Below, in pieces: positions 1 through 5,411 of a stretch of DNA of 5,666 bases; within the stretch, counting starts at the first letter, position 1; each line of letters starts with the position of its first letter. The DNA comes from an uncultured Slackia sp. (GTDB taxonomy: Bacteria > Actinomycetota > Coriobacteriia > Coriobacteriales > Eggerthellaceae). The notes below the pieces were generated by a model. It worked only from the letters and a program-made list of their open reading frames with translations, was not told where the DNA came from and searched no databases. Both the position numbers and the translations under genes were made by a program. The stretch spans positions 1 through 5,666 of the forward strand of contig USLD01000093.1 in NCBI GenBank assembly GCA_900555495.1, in the 5' to 3' direction.

Positions 1-5
1 GTCAC

Positions 6-81
6 GCCCCCGTGGCTCAATGGATAGAGCACCGGACTTCTAATCCGATGGTTGTGGGTTCGAATCCCGCCGGGGGCGCCA
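6..81 (+). tRNA. tRNA-Arg (anticodon UCU, reads AGA)
   Basis: This is a complete cloverleaf. The acceptor stem pairs GCCCCCG (6-12) with CGGGGGC (71-77). The D arm is GCTC (15-18) with GAGC (27-30). The anticodon arm is 32-36 with 44-48, with one C-A mismatch at its outer pair, and the loop CTTCTAA places the anticodon TCT at 39-41. The T arm is GTGGG (54-58) with CCCGC (66-70), around the TTCGAAT loop. The discriminator is G78, and the CCA end is encoded at 79-81. UCU decodes AGA, a rare arginine codon in a GC-rich genome. A hairpin terminator follows 14 nt downstream, and no other tRNA is visible nearby, so it is probably the last or only gene of its transcript. Its promoter lies left of the window. 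Confidence 0.97.
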
Positions 82-94
82 TACAAAACCCCGC

Positions 95-128
95 AAGGCC
101 TCCCCGCTGCATCGGAGAGGCCTTTCTT
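95..128 (+). terminator. Rho-independent terminator after tRNA-Arg
   Basis: AAGGCCTCCCCG (95-106) pairs with CGGAGAGGCCTT (113-124), giving 11 of 12 pairs with a single C-A mismatch at 103/116. The loop is CTGCAT, and the T-rich tail is TTTCTT (123-128). It sits immediately behind the tRNA. On the opposite strand the same stem would lie about 60 nt past the stop of the LysR gene, with a weaker T-run, so it may act in both directions. Confidence 0.85.
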
Positions 129-189
129 GCAGAAAGAACCCTGCAAGCCGGGCAATGCCCCTTCGCTACGAACCAGAGCGGCGGTCGGT

Positions 190-1083
190 TCAAGCGCCGA
201 ATTCGCTGCGCACGCCCTCGAAGAATTCCCTGAACCCGTCCTCGAATACGCTTTCCTTCGGGCGGACGAACGAGATGTCATGCACGATCGCGTCGCCTTC
301 CACCTCGATGCGCGCAAGCGCCCCTGATGCAAGTTCGGCCGCCACGCCCGCCTCGTAAACGAACGACACGCCCAACCCTTCCGCCGCGAACGCCTTGATG
401 ATCCCGATGCTCGACACCTCGACCACATCGGCGAACGACGCCAACGTGAGATTGCTCCCGCGCAAAGCGTGCTCGAGCACCGCACGCGAGCCCGACTCCT
501 TCTCGCGTACGATCAGCGGCTCGCCGAACAGGTCTTCCATGCGGCAACGCGTTCCCGCCAGCCGATGCTCGGGCGAGCAGACGCAGACCAGCTCCTGCTC
601 GCATAGAAGATCCCACGCGAACGCGCTTTTCTCGAAGATGCCTTCCACGAAGGCGCAGTCGATCGACCCTTTGTCCATAAGCTCGAGCAGCTCGTCGGTG
701 CTGCGCGACGTCACCGTGACGCGAAACCGCGGGCTGCGCTTGAGATAACGCGCCAGAGCAGGCGCCACGATGTATTCGCCCGCCGTAAGCGTCATGCCCA
801 CGTTAAGGCGCACCACCTCGTCCGACGAGACGGCCTCGATGCGCCGCCGCAGCAACGCCTCGTCATGCGCGAACGAAAGGAAGGCCCTCTGCAGCAGCCT
901 CCCCTGCTCGGTGAGGCGCATGGTCTTACCTTCGATCGATACCAGTTTGGCGCCGTAGGCCCGCTCGAGATAGGCCATATGCTGCGAGACCGCCGATTGC
1001 GTCAGGCTGAGCTCGCGGGCGGCGTGGGTGTAGTTGAGCGTGCGGCACACGGCCAGAAACGTGGCGACGCGGGTATCGAGCAT
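190..1083 (-). CDS. LysR-family transcriptional regulator (CysL/YtlI-like), divergent from a TDT transporter
   Basis: A 297-aa LysR-type regulator, the usual family length. Residues about 3-62 form the winged helix-turn-helix: RTLNYTHAARELSLTQSAVSQH (near 15-36) is the HTH with its typical Gln-Ser-Ala-Val-Ser recognition helix, followed by the dimer linker helix to about 90. Residues 92-297 form the inducer-binding domain. VGMTLTAGEYIVAPAL (95-110) and IVREKESGSR (191-200) resemble CysL/YtlI/YeiE-type LysR proteins, which sense sulfur or nitrogen metabolites; that assignment is by motif memory only. The start at 1083 is chosen because AGGAGG (complement of 1089-1094) lies 5 nt upstream. The longer reading to 1188 adds 35 residues that do not look like LysR and run through the promoter region. 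It is divergent from the transporter at 1276, the classic arrangement for a LysR protein that regulates its neighbour and itself. Confidence 0.93.
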   Translation of the reverse strand: MLDTRVATFLAVCRTLNYTHAARELSLTQSAVSQHMAYLERAYGAKLVSIEGKTMRLTEQGRLLQRAFLSFAHDEALLRRRIEAVSSDEVVRLNVGMTLTAGEYIVAPALARYLKRSPRFRVTVTSRSTDELLELMDKGSIDCAFVEGIFEKSAFAWDLLCEQELVCVCSPEHRLAGTRCRMEDLFGEPLIVREKESGSRAVLEHALRGSNLTLASFADVVEVSSIGIIKAFAAEGLGVSFVYEAGVAAELASGALARIEVEGDAIVHDISFVRPKESVFEDGFREFFEGVRSEFGA

Positions 1084-1088
1084 GGCAT

Positions 1089-1094
1089 CCTCCT
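1089..1094 (-). promoter_or_regulatory. Shine-Dalgarno that fixes the start of the first LysR gene
   Basis: On the minus strand this reads AGGAGG, a perfect anti-16S match, 5 nt before ATG at 1083. It decides between this start and an in-frame upstream ATG at 1188. Confidence 0.85.
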
Positions 1095-1154
1095 GAACGC
1101 TTTCCTCGCGGGCGCGCGACAAACGCCGAGCCGCTGCAACGTCCGCACCACAAC

Positions 1155-1198
1155 CATAAGCAAAACTGTTCGTACCATTAGTAATCATAAGTTTACTT
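1155..1198. promoter_or_regulatory. AT-rich operator/promoter island between LysR gene and TDT gene
   Basis: This is a sharply AT-rich patch in GC-rich surroundings. It contains two small perfect dyads, ATTA-G-TAAT (1177-1185) and AAGT-TT-ACTT (1189-1198). CATAAG occurs twice (1155-1160 and 1186-1191), 31 bp apart, about three helical turns. On the minus strand TATGAT (complement of 1184-1189) is a 5/6 match to a sigma-70 -10 box, overlapping the dyads and about 100 bp before the LysR start. No good -35 box accompanies it. The layout fits an autoregulated LysR binding region, but the binding role is inferred. Confidence 0.5.
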
Positions 1199-1224
1199 CA
1201 TCGACAGACAGGCGCAAGATAAAC

Positions 1225-1262
1225 CCATCGAATCAACGGCGGCACAAAGAGCCGCCCGATGG
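1225..1262 (+). promoter_or_regulatory. Long imperfect hairpin in the leader of the TDT transporter gene
   Basis: The outer stem is CCATCG (1225-1230) with CGATGG (1257-1262). The inner stem is GGCGGC (1238-1243) with GCCGCC (1251-1256). The two stems are contiguous on the 3' side and separated by a 7-nt bulge (1231-1237) on the 5' side. The loop is ACAAAGA. All twelve pairs are Watson-Crick. The stem ends 2 nt before AAGGAG (1265-1270), the Shine-Dalgarno of the transporter, which has 5-nt spacing to ATG 1276. It could affect initiation or mRNA stability; function is not shown. Confidence 0.5.
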
Positions 1263-1275
1263 ATAAGGAGCGATC

Positions 1276-2241
1276 ATGCGCGAGTTTCTGAAGAAGGTAC
1301 CCATCCCCACGGGCGGTCTCGCCCTCGGCCTCGCCGCGCTGGGCATTCTGCTCAAACCCATGTCGACGGCGGCTTACGTGGCATGCGGCCTATGCTCCCT
1401 CGCTTTGACGATCCTGCTTGCCGCGCGTCTGCTCAGCGATTCCGCCGGCATCCGCGAGGACTTCGAGAACCCCATCCTGGCAAGCGTGAGCGCCACCTTC
1501 CTCATGACCACCATGCAGCTGAGCACCTACCTCGCCCCGTTCGCCCATGTTCCCGCCTTCGCGATCTGGGCCTGCGCCGTGATCGCCCACTTCGTGCTGA
1601 TGGCCTGGTTCACCGTGTATCATCTGCGCGCATTCGATCTGACCAAGGTCTATCCCACCTACTTCATCTGCTACGTGGGCATCGTCGTGGCATCGGTGAG
1701 CTCGCCGGTCTACGGACTCGAGCGTCTGGGTTCTGCGATCTTCTGGTTCGGCTTCATCGCCTACGCCGTACTGCTCGTGATGGTGACCATCCGCTACGCC
1801 AAGCATCCCGTCGAAGAAGGCGCCCGTCCGCTGTTCTGCATCTACACCGCGCCCATGAGCCTTTCGTTGGCGGGCTACCTTGCCACCGAGCCCATCCCGA
1901 ACCCCGTGTTCGCCTGCGTGCTCGCCGTGCTCGCCCAGCTGCTGCTGGTCGCCGTGCTCATCCGCCTGCCGCACTTCCTGCGCCTGAAGTTCTATCCCAG
2001 CTATGCGGCCATGACCTTCCCCTTCGTGATCACCGCCACCGCGCTCGACCGCACGCTCACCATGCTGGCGAACGCCGGAATCGTCTACCCCGCCGTCCTC
2101 CATGTGCTGGTAGGCATCGAAACCGTCCTCGCCTGCGCCATGGTCGGCTACGTGTTCGTGCGATTCCTCATGGAATTCGCCCGGATCGGCCGTAGCCTGA
2201 TCGCCGAGCGTTCTTGCCGCCGCGAGCTGGCCGCCGAATAA
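1276..2241 (+). CDS. TDT/TehA/SLAC1-family anion or C4-dicarboxylate transporter
   Basis: A 321-aa integral membrane protein with about ten hydrophobic helices (roughly 11-28, 32-52, 66-88, 94-114, 126-146, 150-173, 184-204, 208-230, 243-263 and 272-300), matching the ten-helix fold of bacterial TehA and plant SLAC1. Family hallmarks are VPIPTGGLALGLAALG at 8-23 and FYPSYAAMTFPFVITA at 239-254; the latter is the helix-9 region, where TehA carries its gating Phe (F248 or F250 are candidates). Known members move chloride or nitrate-like anions, malate, or sulfite (fungal Ssu1), and some confer tellurite resistance. Substrate cannot be read from sequence. The start is supported by AAGGAG 5 nt upstream. 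It is single-gene, divergent from a LysR regulator that probably controls it, and followed by a strong terminator. The C-terminus is short, basic and probably cytoplasmic. Confidence 0.9.
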   Translation: MREFLKKVPIPTGGLALGLAALGILLKPMSTAAYVACGLCSLALTILLAARLLSDSAGIREDFENPILASVSATFLMTTMQLSTYLAPFAHVPAFAIWACAVIAHFVLMAWFTVYHLRAFDLTKVYPTYFICYVGIVVASVSSPVYGLERLGSAIFWFGFIAYAVLLVMVTIRYAKHPVEEGARPLFCIYTAPMSLSLAGYLATEPIPNPVFACVLAVLAQLLLVAVLIRLPHFLRLKFYPSYAAMTFPFVITATALDRTLTMLANAGIVYPAVLHVLVGIETVLACAMVGYVFVRFLMEFARIGRSLIAERSCRRELAAE

Positions 2242-2289
2242 AACCACTCTCCAGCCTCTTCATCCGCCCCGAAACGGCTCCCTCTTCCG

Positions 2290-2324
2290 AAACGGCTCGA
2301 CGTCTTACCGCGTCGGGCCGTTTT
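2290..2324 (+). terminator. Terminator between TDT gene and convergent LysR gene
   Basis: AAACGGCTCGACG (2290-2302) pairs with CGTCGGGCCGTTT (2311-2323) in 13 pairs including one T-G wobble, with an 8-nt loop and TTTT at 2321-2324. It lies 48 nt past the TDT stop. The convergent LysR gene ends at 2358, so the reverse reading could serve it too, although its tail (TTTCGG) is poorer. The 12-mer CCGAAACGGCTC at the base of the 5' arm (2287-2298) is repeated exactly at 2269-2280. Confidence 0.85.
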
Positions 2325-2357
2325 GCATGCGCAGAAGGCTCCGCGAGAAGGGACGCG

Positions 2358-3287
2358 TCACGACGACGCCGAATCCTGCAACGCCTCCACGAACAAGCGC
2401 GCCGTTTCGTCCTTGACGAATTCGTCTCTGTACAAAACGTAGAAGTCGGTCGCGAGTTTCAAATCGGAAAGCTCGAACACCCGGCACTCGCGGCGGCGAT
2501 CGATGCCGAATCTAGGAATGAGAGTCGTCGGAACGACGCCCAGCTCGTCGTCGAATCCGTGAGAGAAATACTCGAAGTGATCACCGAACGGTAGCGGACG
2601 CAGCGACACCTTGGCTCCTCGGTCAAGCAGATGATCGACCACGCCGTCGCGCATGTATCCATCGTATATGTCGGGCGGAAGCAGGATGCACGATCCGTCG
2701 AGGTCTTTCGCACAAATATCGGGCTTGCCGAACAGAGGATTACCCTCCGTCATCAGCAACATGATGGGCTCCGTCTGAAGCTCGAAGCCCGAAACGCCTG
2801 AAGGCATAACCGCTTCGATCCCCCTGCCTTCCCAATTCTTGCATCCCGTGACTACGATATCGTTGCTCCCGTCAAGAAGCGCTTCGACCGTGCTCGCCGC
2901 GCCAGGCGTCGCAACGACATCGACAACCTTCCTCGGATCCATCTCTTCCAATACGCGCTTCGCCCGATGGACGGAGCTTTCGAGCCACGGCAGATTCGTC
3001 GCTGCTATGCGAACCGAGAGAAAATTACCCTGAAGCGAACGATACTCGGCAATAACATCAGAAATGTTTTCGACGAGAGCCATGGCCGTTGCGACGAACC
3101 TGCGTCCTATCGGCGTCAACGCCAGGCGCCCTTCGTTCTTTGCGAAAAGAACGCATCCCAGCTCCGTTTCAAGCTCGGCCATATGCTCGACAAGCGTCGG
3201 CCTCGATACATGCGACTCCTGGGCTGCAGCCGTATAGTTGAGAGTCCTGGACAAAACCAGGAACTCTTCCAAATGACGCATATCCAT
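2358..3287 (-). CDS. LysR-family transcriptional regulator, divergent from a Tat flavoprotein
   Basis: A 309-aa LysR-type protein of usual length. Residues 4-63 are the winged helix-turn-helix (RHLEEFLVLSRTLNYTAAAQ, then the recognition segment SRPTLVEHMAELE at 28-40, then LALTPIGRRF at 55-64). Residues about 90-305 form the two-lobe inducer-binding domain. The recognition helix is atypical: the common Gln-Pro-Ala-Val-Ser pattern is replaced by Arg-Pro-Thr-Leu-Val-Glu. The start at 3287 follows GGGGAG (complement of 3292-3297) with 4-nt spacing. A start at 3281 (MRHLEEF, 10-nt spacing) is equally possible. The longer in-frame reading to 3560 adds 91 residues unlike LysR and is rejected. Being divergent from the flavoprotein gene at 3578, with a shared 290-bp intergenic region, it is the probable regulator of that gene. 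Its inducer is likely the enzyme's substrate or a related compound (inference). Confidence 0.92.
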   Translation of the reverse strand: MDMRHLEEFLVLSRTLNYTAAAQESHVSRPTLVEHMAELETELGCVLFAKNEGRLALTPIGRRFVATAMALVENISDVIAEYRSLQGNFLSVRIAATNLPWLESSVHRAKRVLEEMDPRKVVDVVATPGAASTVEALLDGSNDIVVTGCKNWEGRGIEAVMPSGVSGFELQTEPIMLLMTEGNPLFGKPDICAKDLDGSCILLPPDIYDGYMRDGVVDHLLDRGAKVSLRPLPFGDHFEYFSHGFDDELGVVPTTLIPRFGIDRRRECRVFELSDLKLATDFYVLYRDEFVKDETARLFVEALQDSASS

Positions 3288-3419
3288 AATGCTCCCCTCC
3301 CCTTTGAGCAGCACCGATGCACCCCGCAGCGCACCACGTGGAGACGCAATCGGCACCCGTCCAGGATACCCGGCTGAACGGCGACGACGCAAGCGGTAGG
3401 ATTTCCTTCGCCTGGCCAA

Positions 3420-3425
3420 ATTATC
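3420..3425 (-). promoter_or_regulatory. Candidate -10 box for the second LysR gene
   Basis: The minus strand reads GATAAT, a 5/6 match to TATAAT, within the only AT-rich stretch of the divergent intergenic region (about 3417-3443). It would give a leader of about 125 nt. No convincing -35 hexamer lies 16-18 nt upstream, so this is weak. Confidence 0.3.
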
Positions 3426-3488
3426 CTCCGACAAGAAAAAATACCCTACGGCACGCCACGCGCCCACGACAGTACGATGGTGGCAAGG

Positions 3489-3505
3489 TTCGCAACCCAA
3501 GCGAA
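3489..3505. promoter_or_regulatory. Candidate LysR operator: TTCGC-N7-GCGAA dyad
   Basis: A perfect 5+7+5 inverted repeat 73 bp upstream of the flavoprotein ATG, inside the shared divergent region. LysR proteins recognise interrupted dyads of about 15-17 bp, often T-N11-A. This one is a 17-bp dyad without the exact T-N11-A spacing. A second, shorter dyad, GGTT-CGC-AACC (3487-3497), overlaps it. It is proposed as the binding site of the regulator encoded at 2358-3287 by position and symmetry only. Confidence 0.4.
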
Positions 3506-3577
3506 ACAAGGTCAATGACGTCGCATGCGCGCAAACGCAGCGGCTCCATTGGCGAGTCACGAGGGAAAGGGGAGGTC

Positions 3578-5368
3578 ATGAAGCTCGACCGAAGGGATTT
3601 CCTTAAAAGCGCGGCACTCGTAGGAGGCGTCGGAGCAGCCATCGGTATGGTAGGCTGCTCGCCGCAAGGACAAGGCCGGGAAGACAAGGCTCCGGCAGCC
3701 GACCCCGCGCGCGAAGCGTTCGAAGCCGCCGCTCAGCCTATCGCCCCGGCAGACGTGCCGGCGACGTGGGACGAAGAACGAGAAATCATCGTGGTCGGCT
3801 CGGGCGCTGGCGGAATGAACGCATCCATCAGGCTCGCCCAGGCGGGATACGACGTGCTTATGGTCGAACGCAATCCTGAAACAGGCGGCAACTCGAAGCA
3901 CTCGTCCGTCTTTTCCAATTTCGGCGGGCACAAACAAGCCGAAGAGGCTCAATGGGCGTATCCAAGCTACCCCTACGACGTAAACGGCATCGTCGAATTC
4001 GTCATGAGCTGTCAGCAGATGACCGGAGACCCCGACCTTTTGCGCGCCATGGCCGAAGAAGGCCCGAAGTGTATCGATTGGATGAACGAGAAGGCGGGAG
4101 CCAAATGGGTCCCGATGAATCCTTCCCCTGCTGGATGCGGATTGCTCGAATGGGAAGGCATGTCCACTCCGACGAACGGCATCAACGTCAACCTCATCCC
4201 GTTCCAGGAGCTCGAGCAGACCGCACGCGACGCAGGCGTCGACGTGCGCGTCAACTGCCCCGTCACGACGCTGGTCTACGACGGCGAAGCGGTCGTCGGC
4301 GTGAAGGTCTCCGAAAACGAGGAGGAGCGCTTCATCAAGGCATCGCGCGGCGTCGTGCTGACCGCTGGCGGCATGGAAGTCAACCGCGCCATGATGGCGA
4401 AATACTCCGCGACAGTGCTCCAAGGAATCGCATGCATCGCCACGCCGCCGAACGGAACGGGCGAATGCATCCGCATGGGCCAGGGCGTCGGAGCCGACCT
4501 TTCGGGCTACGACTCGACAGGCGCGTTCGACGGAGGCGTATGGTGGCGTGAATACGATGAATACGACACCGAGATGGACTGCCATATTAACAAGGATGGT
4601 AACCAGGCCCTCCGTCAGCCTTGGCTCCGCATCAACCGCGACGGCCAGCGCGTGCCGTACATCTCGACCTCGGGACGCAGCTACCCCTACGTGAACGACG
4701 CCGCGCCCTCCTCTGAGGGATTGTGCGAAACGGCAGCAATCGAAATGAGCCAGCCCGGAGGCCTGACATTCTGCTGCTTCGACTCGAAATTCGATGACCT
4801 CGTCACCGAAAACTTCTTCGGCCAGGTTATCTGCCGCAAGGCGAAAATAGTCGCATCCGACGACCCCTACATCGATCGCGTGCCCGAATGGTTGCGCGAC
4901 TGGCACACTGGCTTCCAGCAGATGATCGACGGCGGCGCCATCAAGAAATGCGACACGATCGACGAGCTCGAAGAGCAGCTGGGGCTCGGCAAAGGCGTAC
5001 TCGCGTCCAACATCGAAAAATGGAATGAGGCATGCGCCGCGGGCGAAGACTACGCAAGCTCCTATAAATACCCTGCCGAATGGCTCATCCCGATCGACAC
5101 GCCCCCGTATTACGGCGCCAAACTGGGAGGCCATGTGTTCGGATCGAAGACGGGCCTTCGCGTAACGCCTCAGATGCAAGTCGTCAGCACCGACGGCAAA
5201 CCCATCAAGGGACTCTACGCCGGATGGCACACCGCAGGTGGCTCGTCGGGAGACGGCAACCCCGCAGGCAAGCCCCTGACCGGCATGTACGCCGACCTTG
5301 GACTCGCGTTCGTCGGCGGCTATATGGCAGCCGGCGGCATCATGGCGCAAGACGGACTGCAGGAATAG
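3578..5368 (+). CDS. Tat-exported FAD-dependent oxidoreductase (FAD_binding_2; fumarate reductase/ketosteroid dehydrogenase superfamily)
   Basis: A 596-aa flavoprotein. Residues 1-27 are a twin-arginine signal: DRRDFLKS (4-11), a Gly/Ala/Val-rich core, then MVGC ending at Cys27, a near-lipobox that suggests a Tat-exported lipoprotein. A linker rich in Ala, Pro and charged residues follows to about 65. The Rossmann FAD site is IIVVGSGAGG (70-79) with Glu97 as the ribose-binding acid and GGNS at 103-106. The capping domain lies mid-protein. The second FAD segment, PIKGLYAGWHTAGG (542-555) through GMYADLGLAFVGGYMAA (569-585), closes the fold. There is no CXXCH heme motif and no covalent-FMN domain, so electrons must come from separate partners. 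The expected catalytic HHTMGG-like and NRLGGN-like motifs are not seen; GSKTGL (522-527) and NPAGKP (561-566) stand there. The start is set by AAAGGGGAGG (3566-3575, short 2-nt spacing) and by the Tat motif needing to be N-terminal. It probably reduces an organic acceptor in anaerobic respiration; substrate unknown. Confidence 0.92.
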   Translation: MKLDRRDFLKSAALVGGVGAAIGMVGCSPQGQGREDKAPAADPAREAFEAAAQPIAPADVPATWDEEREIIVVGSGAGGMNASIRLAQAGYDVLMVERNPETGGNSKHSSVFSNFGGHKQAEEAQWAYPSYPYDVNGIVEFVMSCQQMTGDPDLLRAMAEEGPKCIDWMNEKAGAKWVPMNPSPAGCGLLEWEGMSTPTNGINVNLIPFQELEQTARDAGVDVRVNCPVTTLVYDGEAVVGVKVSENEEERFIKASRGVVLTAGGMEVNRAMMAKYSATVLQGIACIATPPNGTGECIRMGQGVGADLSGYDSTGAFDGGVWWREYDEYDTEMDCHINKDGNQALRQPWLRINRDGQRVPYISTSGRSYPYVNDAAPSSEGLCETAAIEMSQPGGLTFCCFDSKFDDLVTENFFGQVICRKAKIVASDDPYIDRVPEWLRDWHTGFQQMIDGGAIKKCDTIDELEEQLGLGKGVLASNIEKWNEACAAGEDYASSYKYPAEWLIPIDTPPYYGAKLGGHVFGSKTGLRVTPQMQVVSTDGKPIKGLYAGWHTAGGSSGDGNPAGKPLTGMYADLGLAFVGGYMAAGGIMAQDGLQE

Positions 5369-5380
5369 CGCGCCCCTCCA

Positions 5381-5411
5381 GGGAGCTTCGAAAGAAGCTC
5401 CCTTTTCTTTT
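5381..5411 (+). terminator. Rho-independent terminator of the flavoprotein gene
   Basis: GGGAGCTTC (5381-5389) pairs perfectly with GAAGCTCCC (5394-5402) around a GAAA tetraloop (GNRA type), followed by TTTTCTTTT. It begins 12 nt after the stop codon, so the flavoprotein gene is monocistronic and no electron-transfer partner is co-transcribed from its 3' side. Confidence 0.95.

Noticed and set aside
6..81. tRNA gene as the attachment site of an integrated element
   Set aside because: tRNA 3' ends are common integration sites, but no integrase and no second copy of the tRNA 3' end is present in the window, and the neighbouring genes look like ordinary chromosomal metabolism and regulation.
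1390..2247. 285-aa open frame on the minus strand opposite the TDT gene
   Set aside because: Low-complexity His/Gly/Glu-rich composition is typical of a shadow of a hydrophobic gene; it shows no ribosome binding site or domain.
3311..3357. Four copies of GCACC in the leader of the second LysR gene (3311, 3319, 3331, 3353)
   Set aside because: Irregular spacing (8, 12 and 22) and a very short GC-rich unit make chance likely. This is not a CRISPR or iteron-like array.
3517..3529. Overlapping palindromes GACGTC and CGCATGCG upstream of the flavoprotein
   Set aside because: Short GC-rich palindromes are frequent by chance at this composition, and nothing links them to a known binding protein.
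3317..3577. 87-residue N-terminal extension of the flavoprotein
   Set aside because: It would bury the Tat signal inside the protein, and it reads through the divergent promoter region and its dyads. The start at 3578 has a purine-rich ribosome binding site.
3557..5350. 597-aa open frame on the minus strand opposite the flavoprotein gene
   Set aside because: It mirrors a GC-rich coding frame, has no recognisable domain, is rich in His, Arg, Val and Asp as expected of an antisense shadow, and the plus-strand gene has clear Tat and FAD motifs.
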